Source: Dallia pectoralis (lineage: Eukaryota; Chordata; Actinopteri; Esociformes; Umbridae). Taken from it: 64,000 nucleotides of DNA. Of the stretch, positions 36,070 through 46,897 are shown in pieces (positions within the stretch are counted from its first letter, which is position 1; the number at the start of each line of letters is the position of its first letter). The notes under the pieces are model-generated. The model saw only the letters and a program-made list of their open reading frames with translations, was not told where the DNA came from and did no database searches. Made by a program: the position numbers and the translations under genes. Location of the stretch: NCBI GenBank assembly GCA_029465975.1, contig CM055756.1:3264601-3328600 (forward strand). Reading direction: 5' to 3'.

Positions 36070-38530
36070 GTTCTACCCGGCGGGAGCGGGTCAGGTGGTC
36101 TGCCCGGCGGGAGCGGGTCAGGAGGTCTACCCGGCGGAAGCGGATCTGGAGATCGACCCGGCGGATGCAGGTCAGGAGACAGGTCAGGAGATCGACCCGG
36201 CGGATGAGGGTCAGGAGGTCGACCTGGCGGAAGCAGATCTGGAGGTCTACCCGGCGGAAGCGTGTCTGGAGGTCTACCCGGCGGGAGCGTGTCTGGAGGG
36301 AGCGTGTCTGGAGGTCTACCCGGGAGCGGGAGCGTGTCAGGAGGTCTACTCGGCGGGAGCAGATCTGGAGGTCGGACAGGAGGGGTGCAGGTCTAGAGGT
36401 CGACCAGGCAGAGACGGGTCTGGAGGCCGTGCCGGAGGACACGGTTCAGGAGGCCGTGCCGGAGGACACGGTTCAGGAGGCCGTGCCGGAGGACACGGTT
36501 CAGGAGGCCGTGCCGGAGGACACGGTTCAGGAGGCCGTGCCGGAGGACACGGTTCAGGAGGCCGTGCCGGAGGACACGGTTCAGGAGGCCGTGCCGGAGG
36601 ACACGGTTCAGGAGGCCGTGCCGGAGGACACGGTTCAGGAGGCCGTGCCGGAGGACACGGTTCAGGTGGCCGGGAACCGGCTTTGGCCCGACAACAGTCC
36701 TTGGCCCGGCAACAGTCCTTGGCCCGGCCAGGATGACGGCCTCGGGCATTGGACGGGGCTCGAAGACAGGACGGGGCTCGAGGACAGGACGGGGGACCGG
36801 ACTGGAGTCAGGCAGGGGACAGGACTGGAGTCAGGCAGGGGGACAGGACTGGAGTCAGGCAGGGGGACAGGACTGGAGTCAGGCAGGGGGACAGGACTGG
36901 AGTCAGGCAGGGGGACAGGACTGGAGTCAGGCAGGGGGACAGGACTGGAGTCAGGCAGGGGGACAGGACTGGAGTCAGGCAGGGGACAGGACTGGGTCTG
37001 GAGTCAGGCAGGGGGACAGGACTGGAGTCAGGCAGGGGGACAGGAGTGGGTCTGGAGCTCTGGGTCTGGAGTGAGCTCTGGGTCTGGAGTGAGCTCTGGG
37101 TCTGGAGTGAGCTCTGGGTCTGGAGTGAGCTCTGGGTCTGGAGTGAGCTCTGGGTCTGGAGTGAGCTCTGGGTCTGGAGTGAGCTCTGGGTCTGGAGTGA
37201 GCTCTGGGTCTGGAGTGAGCTCTGGGTCTGGAGTGAGCTCTGGGTCTGGAGTGAGCTCTGGGTCTGGAGTGAGCTCTGGGTCTGGAGTGAGCTCTGGGTC
37301 TGGAGTGAGCTCGGGTCTGGAGTGAGCTCGGGGACTGGAGTGAGCTCGGGGACTGGAGTGAGCTCGGGGACTGGAGTGAGCTCGGGGACTGGAGTGAGCT
37401 CGGGGACTGGAGTGAGCTCGGGGACTGGAGTGAGCTCGGGGACTGGAGTGAGCTCGGGGACTGGGTGAGCTCGGGGACTGGGACAGACACGGGGACTGGG
37501 ACAGACACGGGGACTGGGACAGACACGGGGACTGGGCCAGACACGGGGACTGGGCCAGACACGGGGACTGGGCCAGACACGGGGACTGGGCCAGACACGG
37601 GGACTGGGCCAGACACGGGGACTGGGCCAGACACGGGGACTGGGCCAGACACGGGGACTGGGCCAGACACGGGGACTGGGCCAGACACGGGGACTGGGCC
37701 AGACACGGGGACTGGGCCAGACACGGGGACTGGGCCAGACACGGGGACTGGGCCAGACACGGGGACTGGGCCAGACACGGGGACTGGGCCAGACACGGGG
37801 ACTGGGCCAGACACGGGGACTGGGCCAGACACGGGGACTGGGACAGACACGGGGACTGGGACAGACACGGGGACTGGGACAGACACGGGGACTGGGACAG
37901 ACACGGGGACAGGCTCAGAGACGGGGACAGGCTCAGGACTGGGACAGGCTCAGAGACGACAGGCTCAGAGACGGGGACAGGCTCAGAGACGGGGACAGGG
38001 TCAGCGGGGACAGGCTCAGCCTGGGAAACGGGGACAGGCTCAGGGGAAACGGGGACAGGCTCAGCCTGGGAAACGGGGACAGGCTCAGACTGGGAAACGG
38101 GGACAGGCTCAGCCTGGGAAACGGGGACAGGCTCAGCCTGGGAAACGGGGACAGGCTCAGACTGGGAAACGGGGACAGGCTCAGACTGGGAAACGGGGAC
38201 AGGCTCAGACTGGGAAACTGGCTTAGGCAGGGAAACTGGGACTGGGACAGGCTCAGGCTGGGAACCTGGGACAGGCAAAGACACGGGGACTGGCTCTGGC
38301 AAGGACACGGGGACTGGCTCTGGCAAGGACACGGGGACTGGCTCAGGCAAGGACACGGGGACTGGCTCAGGCAAGGACACGGGGACTGGCTCAGGCAAGG
38401 ACACGGGGACTGGCTCAGGCAAGGACACGGGGACTGGCTCAGGCAAGGACACGGGGACTGGCTCAGGCAAGGACACGGGGACTGGCTCAGGCAAGGACAC
38501 GGGGACAGACTCGGGCAAGGAAACTGGAGG
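36070..38530. repeat. Minisatellite blocks of internal region B
   Basis: The same block order as region A, but copy numbers differ. The GGACTGGGCCAGACACG block (37525-37850) is strongly expanded compared with about six copies in region A. The GGAAACGGGGACAGG block (38010-38220) is shorter and contains small indels. Confidence 0.85.
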
Positions 38531-39588
38531 GAGCTCGGTGACTGGCCGAAGGTGTGGTGCACGGCGGAGAAGTTGTGCCCTCAGGTAGTCCAGGAGCTCA
38601 GGGCAGAGATCTTCTTGTCCCTTCCTCCACACGAAGAACTCCTGATGCCACCACCTCCTTTCATCGTCCATCACCGCCACCTCCTGGACCCAGGCCAGAA
38701 AGTCGACAAATACCCCCAGATCCTCCCGTAGAGCCCTCTCCAAGGCCGGGGAGGTAGCCGATGGTGGCGTGGGCCTGGAGGACACCGGATAGACCGGTTC
38801 ATAGGGGCCCGTTTCGAGCGGCGGGGCGGCAGCCATCTCATGCTGCGGGGCGGCAGCCATCTCATGCTGCGGGGCGGCAGCCATCTCATGCTGCGGGGCG
38901 GCAGCCATCTCATGCTGCGGGGCGGCAGCCATCTCATGCTGCGGGGCGGCAGCCATCTCATGCTGGGGCGGCAGCCATCTCATGCTGCGGGGCGGCAGCC
39001 ATCTCATGCTGCGGGGCGGCAGCCATCTCATGCTGCGGGGCGGCAGCCATCTCATGCTGCGGGCGGCAGCCATCTCATGCTGCGGGGCGGCAGCCATCTC
39101 ATGCTGCGGGGCGGCAGCCATCTCATGCTGCATCTCATGCTGCGGGGCGGCAGCCATCTCATGCTGCGGGGCGGCGCCATCTCATGCTGCGGGGCGGCAG
39201 CCATCTCATGCTGCGGGGCGGCAGCCATCTCATGCTGCGGGGCGGCAGCCATCTCATGCTGGGGCGGCAGCCATCTCATGCTGCGGGGCGGCGCCATCTT
39301 ATGCTGGGGGGCGGCAGCCATCTCATGCTGCGGGGCAGCAGCCATGGGTGGTGAGGTGGGGGACAGAAACGTGGAGGTTGAGACGGGAATCAGCTGGAGG
39401 GTGAAGGGATCCCACCGGAACTCCCCCTCCAGGTACTCCTCATCCTCGGACTCGTCCTCTGGCTCGGAGTCCTCTGCTTCATAGGGCTCTAGGTAGAGCC
39501 CGTGCATTAACCCCTCGTCGGGGTTTTCGAGCCGTAGGCTGGCCCACGATACTGCACCCTGCTGTGTCCTCTCTTTTGGGTCGGTCAT
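37028..39588 (-). pseudogene. Repeat-rich proline-rich ORF of internal region B (gag position)
   Basis: The ATG at 39588 begins MTDPKERTQQGAVSWASL, followed by an acidic stretch (DSEPEDESEDEEYLEGEF), many copies of the 8-residue unit MAAAPQHE, and a unique segment with DLGVFVDFLAWVQEVAV, WWHQEFFVWRKGQ and LDYLRAQLLRRAPHLRP. Runs of LPEPVPVS, SQSEPVPV, GPVPVS and ELTPDP follow. Each is a minisatellite of 18 or 24 bp, so repeat gain or loss keeps the frame, but small indels switch frame within the MAAAPQHE and SQSEPVPV arrays and break the ORF as it stands. By position it replaces gag, yet no zinc knuckle or capsid fold is recognisable. It may be a structural-like protein or merely low-complexity spacer. 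Confidence 0.5.
38820..39345. repeat. 24-bp GGCAGCCATCTCATGCTGCG array (region B)
   Basis: About 21 copies of a 24-bp unit encoding MAAAPQHE on the minus strand. The matching array in region A (35130-35393) has roughly ten more-diverged copies with CGGCGGCC in place of CGGCAGCC. Several units carry one- to four-base deletions that shift frame. Confidence 0.85.
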
Positions 39589-39589
39589 T
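39580..39589 (-). other. Candidate self-priming primer-binding site
   Basis: On the minus strand the LTR ends ACA at 39591, then one G, then AATGACCGAC. This 10-mer is the exact reverse complement of GTCGGTCATT inside the LTR (39856-39847). No 3' end of a common tRNA primer (a TGG-start site) is seen. The arrangement resembles the Tf1/sushi group, where the RNA 5' end folds back to prime. Confidence 0.55.
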
Positions 39590-39590
39590 C

Positions 39591-40027
39591 TGTCAGGATT
39601 GGGCTTTCGAGCAGGTTGAGGACACAAACGCAGAGTGCTTGCAATAACAGGGTTTATTCTCTCCCAAAACAGAACGGGTAGCTTCATACAACGACAATCC
39701 TTAACACTTAACAAAAACACAGAAGAACAACATGATTAACAAAACCTCCCCTTAGTGCGACAGACATACTAAACACAGAACACCAGAATAATCACGCAAT
39801 ACATAACAGGACCAGCAAACGCAAAACAAGAGAAACATACCTTAACAATGACCGACACTGAAAGACAGGAAACGACAGAACTAAGTACAGGGACTAACGA
39901 GCAAACACAACACAGGTGCGGACAAAAACACAGGTGAACGAACAAGTCCCTAATTTTCCCTCTCTCCGGATGCGGGGGAGGTGTCATCACCACCATGGAG
40001 TGCGAGGACAGGGCTCTGTCCCTTACA
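39591..40027 (-). repeat. LTR 3 (437 bp, 5' LTR of internal region B)
   Basis: Ends at 40027 against unique genomic sequence. On the minus strand U3 would start at 40027; the polyadenylation signal AATAAA is at 39658-39653. The segment GTCGGTCATT (39856-39847) is complementary to the bases just past the LTR. Confidence 0.87.
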
Positions 40028-40416
40028 CAGATATGCATACACACCATCTTTTTTCAAATATGCTTGGTGTCACTCAAATAATATCACATAAAGTCAGTGG
40101 CTTGTGTTATTTAGCCAGCTGCTAATCGCCCAGTGCTTTCAAATACATAGAAACATTGTTGTGACACATACTTTGACATGCATCTACATGTCTGACAGTT
40201 TTTTCGATGTTTAAGTGGTGGAAAAATATTGACAGTCATTACAATACAGAATAAATCATCTCCGCAGAAAAATTCTCATTTGACCCTGTAGCCATGCTCA
40301 TCTAATCCTCTGTTGTGCTTCTGGTAAACTAAACCAAGACCACAAGACATTGAGCCTGTGAACAATTCAGGACCACGGGATACATGACCGTAAGACCTGC
40401 CTGGACTGGCCGCACG

Positions 40417-40821
40417 TTATACGTTAAAGTGAGGTTGCCGGTAGTAACTGAACGTCCTCTTTGGGGTTGGCTGCTTCCTGTTTTCTTTGGTGATGGGAAT
40501 CAGCACGATACCCACCACCAGCACCATAAGGCCAATAGACACCAACGCCGGGCCCAGGATGTTGGTGGCATTCCTGCAGTAGCCAGCGAAGTACAGGCCG
40601 CTCAGTATAAAGCCACAGGCAAAGATGCTGCCTCCGGTGGACATGAGGTGAAAGGGGAACCAGTATATTTCACAGGTGCTGCGGGCGGACTCCGTGGTCC
40701 AGAGGGACTCGCTACGGGACAGGCTGAACACGGTGCTCTCCGTCTGGGGAGTGAGGTGTTCCTGGGACTGGGAGCACAGGGTGCACTCCCCAAGGGGGAT
40801 GTTCTCTGGGAGTCCGGGCAT
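40417..40821 (-). CDS. pirt: Phosphoinositide-interacting protein (PIRT)
   Basis: A 134-residue ORF matching vertebrate PIRT, which binds phosphoinositides and modulates TRPV1 and TRPM8 in sensory neurons. Diagnostic features in order: a variable N-terminus, the serine-rich block SLSRSESLWTT (33-43), EIYWFPFHLMSTGGSIF leading into helix 1 (about 59-81), a short loop with a possible glycosylation site NAT (84-86), helix 2 (about 88-110, GPALVSIGLMVLVVG), and a basic juxtamembrane end (TKENRKQPTPKRTF), the region linked to phosphoinositide binding in mammals. Length is close to mammalian PIRT (about 137). The coding region is one exon. A conserved position beside TMEM238-like genes supports orthology. 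Confidence 0.88.
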   Translation of the reverse strand: MPGLPENIPLGECTLCSQSQEHLTPQTESTVFSLSRSESLWTTESARSTCEIYWFPFHLMSTGGSIFACGFILSGLYFAGYCRNATNILGPALVSIGLMVLVVGIVLIPITKENRKQPTPKRTFSYYRQPHFNV

Positions 40822-43796
40822 TGTCTTTGGCCTCGCCCCTCCTCTCCTACGAGTCAGAGATGTTGGAGGAAAAAGAAACGTTCAACCAATAGCCACACAC
40901 CCCTGGCCCTTTAGGCTATTGTCATATCAAATGTAAGTTCCATTAAGCAGAAACACAATCGAACGAACAATTTATGATCCATATTAAAATAGCTGTTATG
41001 TACTTTAAAGAGTCAATTGAATATCAATGTGATATTTAAGAAGTAATGTATCCTCCTGCATTTTCAGTTAGATTCCATTTTCTATCAACTTAGGAGAACT
41101 AAGTTGGAGAAGAAAATGTAACAGCATTATTATGATACATTCAGAGGAAATTGCTTCGTGAAAGCACCCTTTTATTGAATCTCCCAAGTACAATACGGAG
41201 ATAAAATCGTATCCTATCAGTGATAGACATAGAAGTTGGGACCTGCCTGCTTATTCAGGGCTATTTCTTTATTTCGTCTATGTTCCATATTGTAATACAA
41301 TACCAAAGACATCCAAACCACACAACGACATTGAATCATGTGATCATGAATCAACAAAAAAGCGCTGAACAAATCAAAATAATGTTTTCCGATTCTTAAA
41401 AACACCCACCTTTTTTCGATGGCCGCTTCGCACACTCTTAGCAATCTCTCAATCAGATAAATGAGATAGTCACCAGGAATGCTTTCCCAAATATGTTGAT
41501 CACTTGTTGATCACATTTCCTTCTCCCTGCGGTGCAACTCCGTACTATTTGAGTGTGCCTTAAATTCTAAATAAAACACTGACAGTGTCACCCGCAAAGC
41601 AGCCCCACACCATTACACCTTCTCCTCAACGCTCAATGGTGGAAGCCGCACATGCAACGATCATCCATTCACCCACTTTGCGTCTCACAAGACACAGAAA
41701 TCAAAAAACGCATATTTGTTAGATTTCTAAGTCTGGTAACTGTTATTAACTTATTCTCTGCGGCAGAAGTAACTCTGGGTCTTCCATTTCTGTGGGTGTC
41801 CTGATGAGAGATAGTTTCATCATAACACTTGACATTTTCTGGATTGCCGGACCTTCATGTCTGTGAATAATGATGGACTTCGCTTATTTAAGGTTTTATT
41901 GCCATAAGTTGGACTACATTAGTACAGACATGATGACAGTCTTGTGTACCAACCCAACAATGTCATAACATCATTTATTTATCCGAAAGCATTTAGGAAG
42001 AAAATAAATTCCAAAAATTAAGTAATTTATTTACAGTGCACATCTGAAATGCATTCCAGGTGACTACTTTATGAAGCTGGTTAAGAGAATGAAAAATGTG
42101 CAAAGCTGTCATAAACAAATATGTCTACTTTGAAGAATCCACAATATGAAATGTCTTTAACTATTGAACACTACTTTAGTTGCTACATGGTCCCATATGT
42201 GTTATTTCATCATGTTACGTTGATATTGTATTATTCTACAAAGTGGAAAATAGTAAAACTGAAGAACTACTTTCCAATGAGGGGAGTGTCCAAACTTGAC
42301 TGGTAATGTATTTTCCAGATCAAGCAATTTAATACTAGAAGAAAAGCGAAATCCAAGTGTGCTTCTTTGTAAGCTCTAAATCAAACCCAGAGTATATTTG
42401 ACCTTTTGCCATATTTTTTCTTGACAAATCTTTTTTTCTTGAGAATAAAATGCAAGCGCACATTTCGAAGAGATCAGATCAAGACCTACCTTTTGAGAGG
42501 GCTGGAAAATTTTGCTGCGTTGACGTTATTCCTTCAGTAGTAACGGGATCTTTAATGTTAAGGATGATTCTGAATAATTACTAAATAGGTTAGGGTGTGG
42601 ATATTTATGGAGTGCTAGTCTAGTCTGGATATCGTGACTGCACTGCAGATAACCTCTAGAAAACATCATTCTCTGCCGTCTCTCCACCTCCTCAACAGAC
42701 CTCCTTGAATCTCATCTCATGTCAACCCGCGGAGCATCTAAAATGGATGATGATCTGTATCATGAGGATAATTCCTGTTTGGGATAGATGCTTGCTTTGC
42801 CTTGCTTTCCCTTGAGAGCTTTAGTCCGTTCTCCCAAGTATCGATTTTATTCTTCAGACTGCATGTGAGGCATGTCGTGGTTTGTGAAACGTTTTACCTA
42901 TTCCTCAGATCGACACGGTAGCGTTTTCTGAGCTGAATGGAAAGGAGCGTATAAAACTCACCAGAAGAGAGGAGAAATCCATTTGCAGGACGACTAATAA
43001 TAATAAAAAATGTGAATACTTAGAGCAGGTCAATAAGTGGCTGACAGTGTCATTATAACTTGGCAATCAGCCATAACCATAACTTTGAATGCTTCTAAGT
43101 GGCCATGAGAGGATATCAATAATGAAGTACATCCTGGATGAATCCAACAAGGTTTAGAGAGATAAGCATACATTTTATATATATATTATTTATATAAGTA
43201 CCCTAAACTGATATTAAATGTTATCTGCAGTCTTTGAAGTGTTTAGATTTAAAATAGGCAATGCCAAATTCAATGGATGTGTGTTTTTGACCTGTTTTGT
43301 TATGATCTTACAGCTTGTAGCTGGTTTTAGCTGCATGCATTACATGTTGACAGAAAGACACTTGCAATTGGGGACAAATGGTCTTTGCAATATGATCTCA
43401 TTATTTAATTGAATTTAGGATAATCGTAGAGCTTCTTGGCAGGAAATATGTCTTGTTTGAGTTGGCTGGACACAAACAATCCTGTGGTTGTTTAAATTGA
43501 AACTGTTAAAGAACATTCATAATTGTGGTACTCTATAATGTAGCCAATGTTTACAATATGTACATAATGCAGATATTCTTGTAACATCTACCGTATGTTT
43601 GCCTATTAATTTTAGATATTGAAGAGAAATGTTTCTTTCTCTCCTAATCTTTCTCACTCTTTTTACCAAAATATGGCTAGATCACCCTCCTATTTCAGAA
43701 CTGCAATCCCAGATGCTACAAAATAGGGTTATGTTACTGATATTAGAACATATCGTTCTCTTCTGGTCCATCACTTGGCATGACACTAACAGTGTG
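40822..43796. other. Upstream of pirt, intergenic
   Basis: Presumably contains the pirt promoter and any 5' untranslated exon, which I cannot place. No coding sequence is recognised. Confidence 0.45.
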
Positions 43797-43970
43797 ACTG
43801 GGAGCCTAGCATATAAAGCATTGGACCAGCAACCAAAATCTATTCAACAAGCTGATAAGTCGATTAATCGTTTGTTAAAAGAAAACCTTGAGCAACGCTG
43901 TTAACTTGCCTCAGAATCGCCATTAATTATGTTCAGTCCCCAGGTTTTGAACCCACTCTCCGAGGGTGAC
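43797..43970 (+). mobile_element. Degenerate tRNA-derived SINE
   Basis: GGGAGCCTAGCATATAAAGCATTGGACCAGCAACC corresponds (in two pieces) to the tRNA-like head of salmonid-type SINEs, with a later CAAGCTGATAAGT and CCTTGAGCAACGCTGTTAAC matching their body. The B box is damaged. Confidence 0.45.
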
Positions 43971-44141
43971 ACAGAAATTTAGAGTGTGCGTACACATTTC
44001 CAATTCCAGTGTATAACACTTAGGACGTTTGTTTAAAACGGACAAAACAGAATCTTAATAAATATTGCTAAATATTGTTATTGGTGTTACAGATTAGCAT
44101 TTCTGACTTAAATCCCAAATGGAGCCTGGGGTAATGTGCTG

Positions 44142-44820
44142 CTTGAACACACTCACCCCTCCCTGCCTCTCTCTCTCCCCCCCTCTCACTCTCTCCCTAC
44201 CTCCCTCTCTCTCTCACTCTCTCCCTACCTCCCTCTCTCCTCCCCCTCCCTGCCTCTCCCCCTCTCCTCTCTCCCCCTCTCTGCCCCCATCTCTCCCCCT
44301 CTCCCCCTCTCTCCCCATCTCTCCCCCTCTCTCTCCCCCCCTCCCCCTCTCTCCTCCCACCTCCCTCCCTCCCTCCCTCCCTCCCTCCCTCTCCCCCCCC
44401 TCACTCTCTCCCCCTTCTCTCACTCTCTCCCTACCTCCCTCCCCCTCTCCTCCCCCTCCCCCTCTCTCACTCTCTCCCTACCTCCCTCTCCCCCCGCCCT
44501 CTCTCTCCTCCTCCCTCCCCCTCTCTCTCCCTACCTTCCTCTCCACCCTCTCTCCCCCCCCCCCTCTCTCACTCTCTCCCTACCTCCCTCTGTCCCCCTC
44601 TCTCTCCTCCCCCTCCCTCCCTCTCCCCCTCTCACTCTCTCCCCCTCTCACTCTCTCCCCCCTCTCACTCTCTCCCTATCTCCCTCTCTCGCCCTCTCTC
44701 CCCCTCTCTCTCTCCTCCCCCTCCCTGCCTCTCCCCCCCTCTCTCACTCTCTCTCTCCCTACCTCCCTCTCCCCCCTCTCTCTCATCCCCCTCTCTCTCT
44801 CCCCCCTATCCCTCCCACCC
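44142..44820. repeat. Polypyrimidine tract (CT-rich, about 680 bp)
   Basis: Almost pure C and T on the plus strand, in CTCTCTCCC, CCCCCTCT and ACTCTCTCCCTACCTCC phrases. The only regular purines are in CACTCTC and CTACCTC. Apparent Ser-Leu-Pro proteins here are not credible genes. Confidence 0.93.
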
Positions 44821-45546
44821 AACAGTGCACAATGCATCAGGTTGGGGTTGTGCAGTCATTTCTGTCATGAGAGCTCTGTAAAGAAAGCCCAGGCTGTAGC
44901 CACTCCTGTACTAGTAGAGCAAGCCCGCATGGCAACACCCTTGTTAAATATGTATGGGTTATATCAAACATATGTACCTTGACCCGGAATGACCGAAGCC
45001 AACTGATTGCACAGTCAGAGATAAATAAAGGTAGAGACAGGTATGATGCAGACTATAAACGTAGAGAAAAGGCGTCCTTTAATTGCCATGTGACTTCAGA
45101 AGGGAAGGCAGTTGGCTTAGCAATTTAGCCAAGACTCTTCAGAAAAACGTTTTTATTTAAACAACATTTGTTTTAAACAACTTTTCGGGGTGTAGAAAAA
45201 TAAATTGAAGCTGAGAGAGGTATAAGAATTCATCTCCAGACCAGTCTGTTTACAAAACCTCATCAATCTCTTACATTCTGCCAAAAACATCATTGACGTT
45301 TGCTGTTGTTATGTTTTATAACATATCAATGGCAACATTATCTAAGTCTCATAACCAAATCCATTATGTCTGAATGTTCTGGAATTGTATCAAAATAATT
45401 CTTTTAGTATTGCTGTGAATAGTTTTGGAATTTACTCTGTATTTTTACTCGGGCACTCAAAATGGACTACATACAAATAAGCATACATTTTGCTTTATTG
45501 ACATTTTGATATTTAGTATGATCATTAGAATGTGATACTGTGAACA

Positions 45547-45760
45547 TGTCACGCTTTGGCACAGCAGGATGTCCGTCCCCGTGAAATCCAGCCCTCTCCT
45601 CCTCGTTTGGCGCACGGACACTTGTTTCAATGTTTAATTGGCCTCACCTGTCTTCCTAATAACCATCCTATTTATGTTCCTCCTCTCCCAGTGTGTGTCG
45701 TCTGTCGTTGTGTGGTTTTTACCAACATTACATTTGCCGATATTTTTGTTCAACATCTAT
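45547..45760 (+). mobile_element. Partial LTR related to the copy at 63638
   Basis: Starts TGTCACGCTTTGGCACAG and follows the 63638 copy closely through CAGCAGGATGTCCG, CCTCACCTGTCTTCCTAAT and CCTCTCCCAGTGTG. Similarity fades after about 45745; the 3' end with the polyadenylation signal is not recognisable. Confidence 0.5.
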
Positions 45761-45799
45761 TGCAGAAACGCTGATCCGTAGAGTGAAAGAATAGGATGT

Positions 45800-46175
45800 A
45801 CACAGATATCACAGGTGTAGGCTGGTTCGTGGTCGAAGACATGCAGGGTTTGGTACACAGATATCAGATGGTTGGAGGTACACAGGTGTTGGCTGGTTCA
45901 TGGTCGGAGACAAGAGGGTTTGGTACACAGATATGGACGATCGTACCCAAGTTTGGGCATGCTCGGAGTCAGGAACGAAAACAGGTCCGAACTGTAATCA
46001 GAATTAGAGACACGGAACAGGGTAACGCTGGAAAACGAGTGTAAAGACAAACGATCTGGCAACAGGGAACAGGAAACAGTGACGTATAAAGCCCAGGGAA
46101 TAATGACATGGGAGACACCTGGTGGGGGAGGGTGGAATCACATGACATCCAGGTGAAACAGATCAGGGTGTTACA
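45800..46175 (-). mobile_element. Probable LTR-retroelement fragment, minus orientation
   Basis: Read on the minus strand, a TGTAACACCCTGATCTG start at 46175 is followed by sequence with the look of a fish Gypsy-type LTR. The other end grades into short near-duplicates of GGTACACAGATAT and GGCTGGTTCGTGGTCG at 45795-45940. Boundaries are uncertain. Confidence 0.35.
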
Positions 46176-46897
46176 GTCATGGCTGAATACCATTACTGCG
46201 TTGTTGCATAGTGTGCTTTGTATGTCAATAAATGTGGCCATTTGTTTATCTTTGTCACAGTGCTGGTAGAAGGATAACGCAGACGCAGAGCTTTTCTTAT
46301 CATACAAACTTTCTATTATGTTCAAACTAGGTACAAAACTGTTAAAGGGTAGCCGCAACACAAAACGCAGCTTACACCAAGACTGGCTCTCGCCGGTCTT
46401 CTAGCTCCACTGTACCTTCAATGTCACGTAATTCTCTCGTCCTGTGATACACACACCGGGTTGTATGTATCACCCTGATTATGTACAGTATATTAGTTCC
46501 TCGTGTTTGGGCTGTCTTTGTGTGGAGTTGTTATATGTTACCTCTGCTTATTGTGTGAGCTGTTGAAATTTACAAGATTGGTTACATGCACTGCGACGCG
46601 CCTTTGTTTGTTCTTTTGTTTTCATTTGCGACAGTGGGTACATTTATGATTTATTAATTACCGAGTAAAGATTCCTCGTCTGACCTGAACCTGACTCCGT
46701 CCTCCACGCTCTTACACCTCACCTGGAATAGACCTGACGCAAATGAAAAGGATGACTACTTAGGTTTTTCTTGTCAATATTCACTTTATATAAAATAGTA
46801 ATCTTTTAAAATCTCAGAGTGTTGGCTAGATTTGAGATTTAGACCTGCTTCCTTACACATCATCTGTAATTACCTCAGAGCATTTAGCTCAATCCTA

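Larger units (their letters stand above)
31602..40027 (-). mobile_element. Composite non-autonomous LTR retrotransposon, LTR-int-LTR-int-LTR
   Basis: Three near-identical LTRs (31602-32054, 35394-35831, 39591-40027) separate two related internal regions of about 3.3-3.8 kb. Sense is minus: LTRs start TGTAAGGGACAG and end CAATCCTGACA, with AATAAA inside. The right-hand internal region starts with a primer-binding candidate and ATG. The left-hand one lacks that start and runs straight from an 8-residue repeat into the middle LTR. Both end in a G-rich tract before the LTR. No reverse transcriptase, protease or integrase motif is visible, so movement would need enzymes from a relative. Outer flanks (CAATG left, CAGAT right) do not form a clean target duplication, suggesting rearrangement after insertion. 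Confidence 0.8.

Noticed and set aside
44119..44982. Ser-Leu-Pro ORFs resembling mucin-like proteins
   Set aside because: Translation of a polypyrimidine tract; any frame of C/T-only DNA lacks stops.
46421..46735. Further LTR starting TGTCACGTAATTC
   Set aside because: The start resembles an LTR, but no matching end, polyadenylation signal or target duplication could be found.
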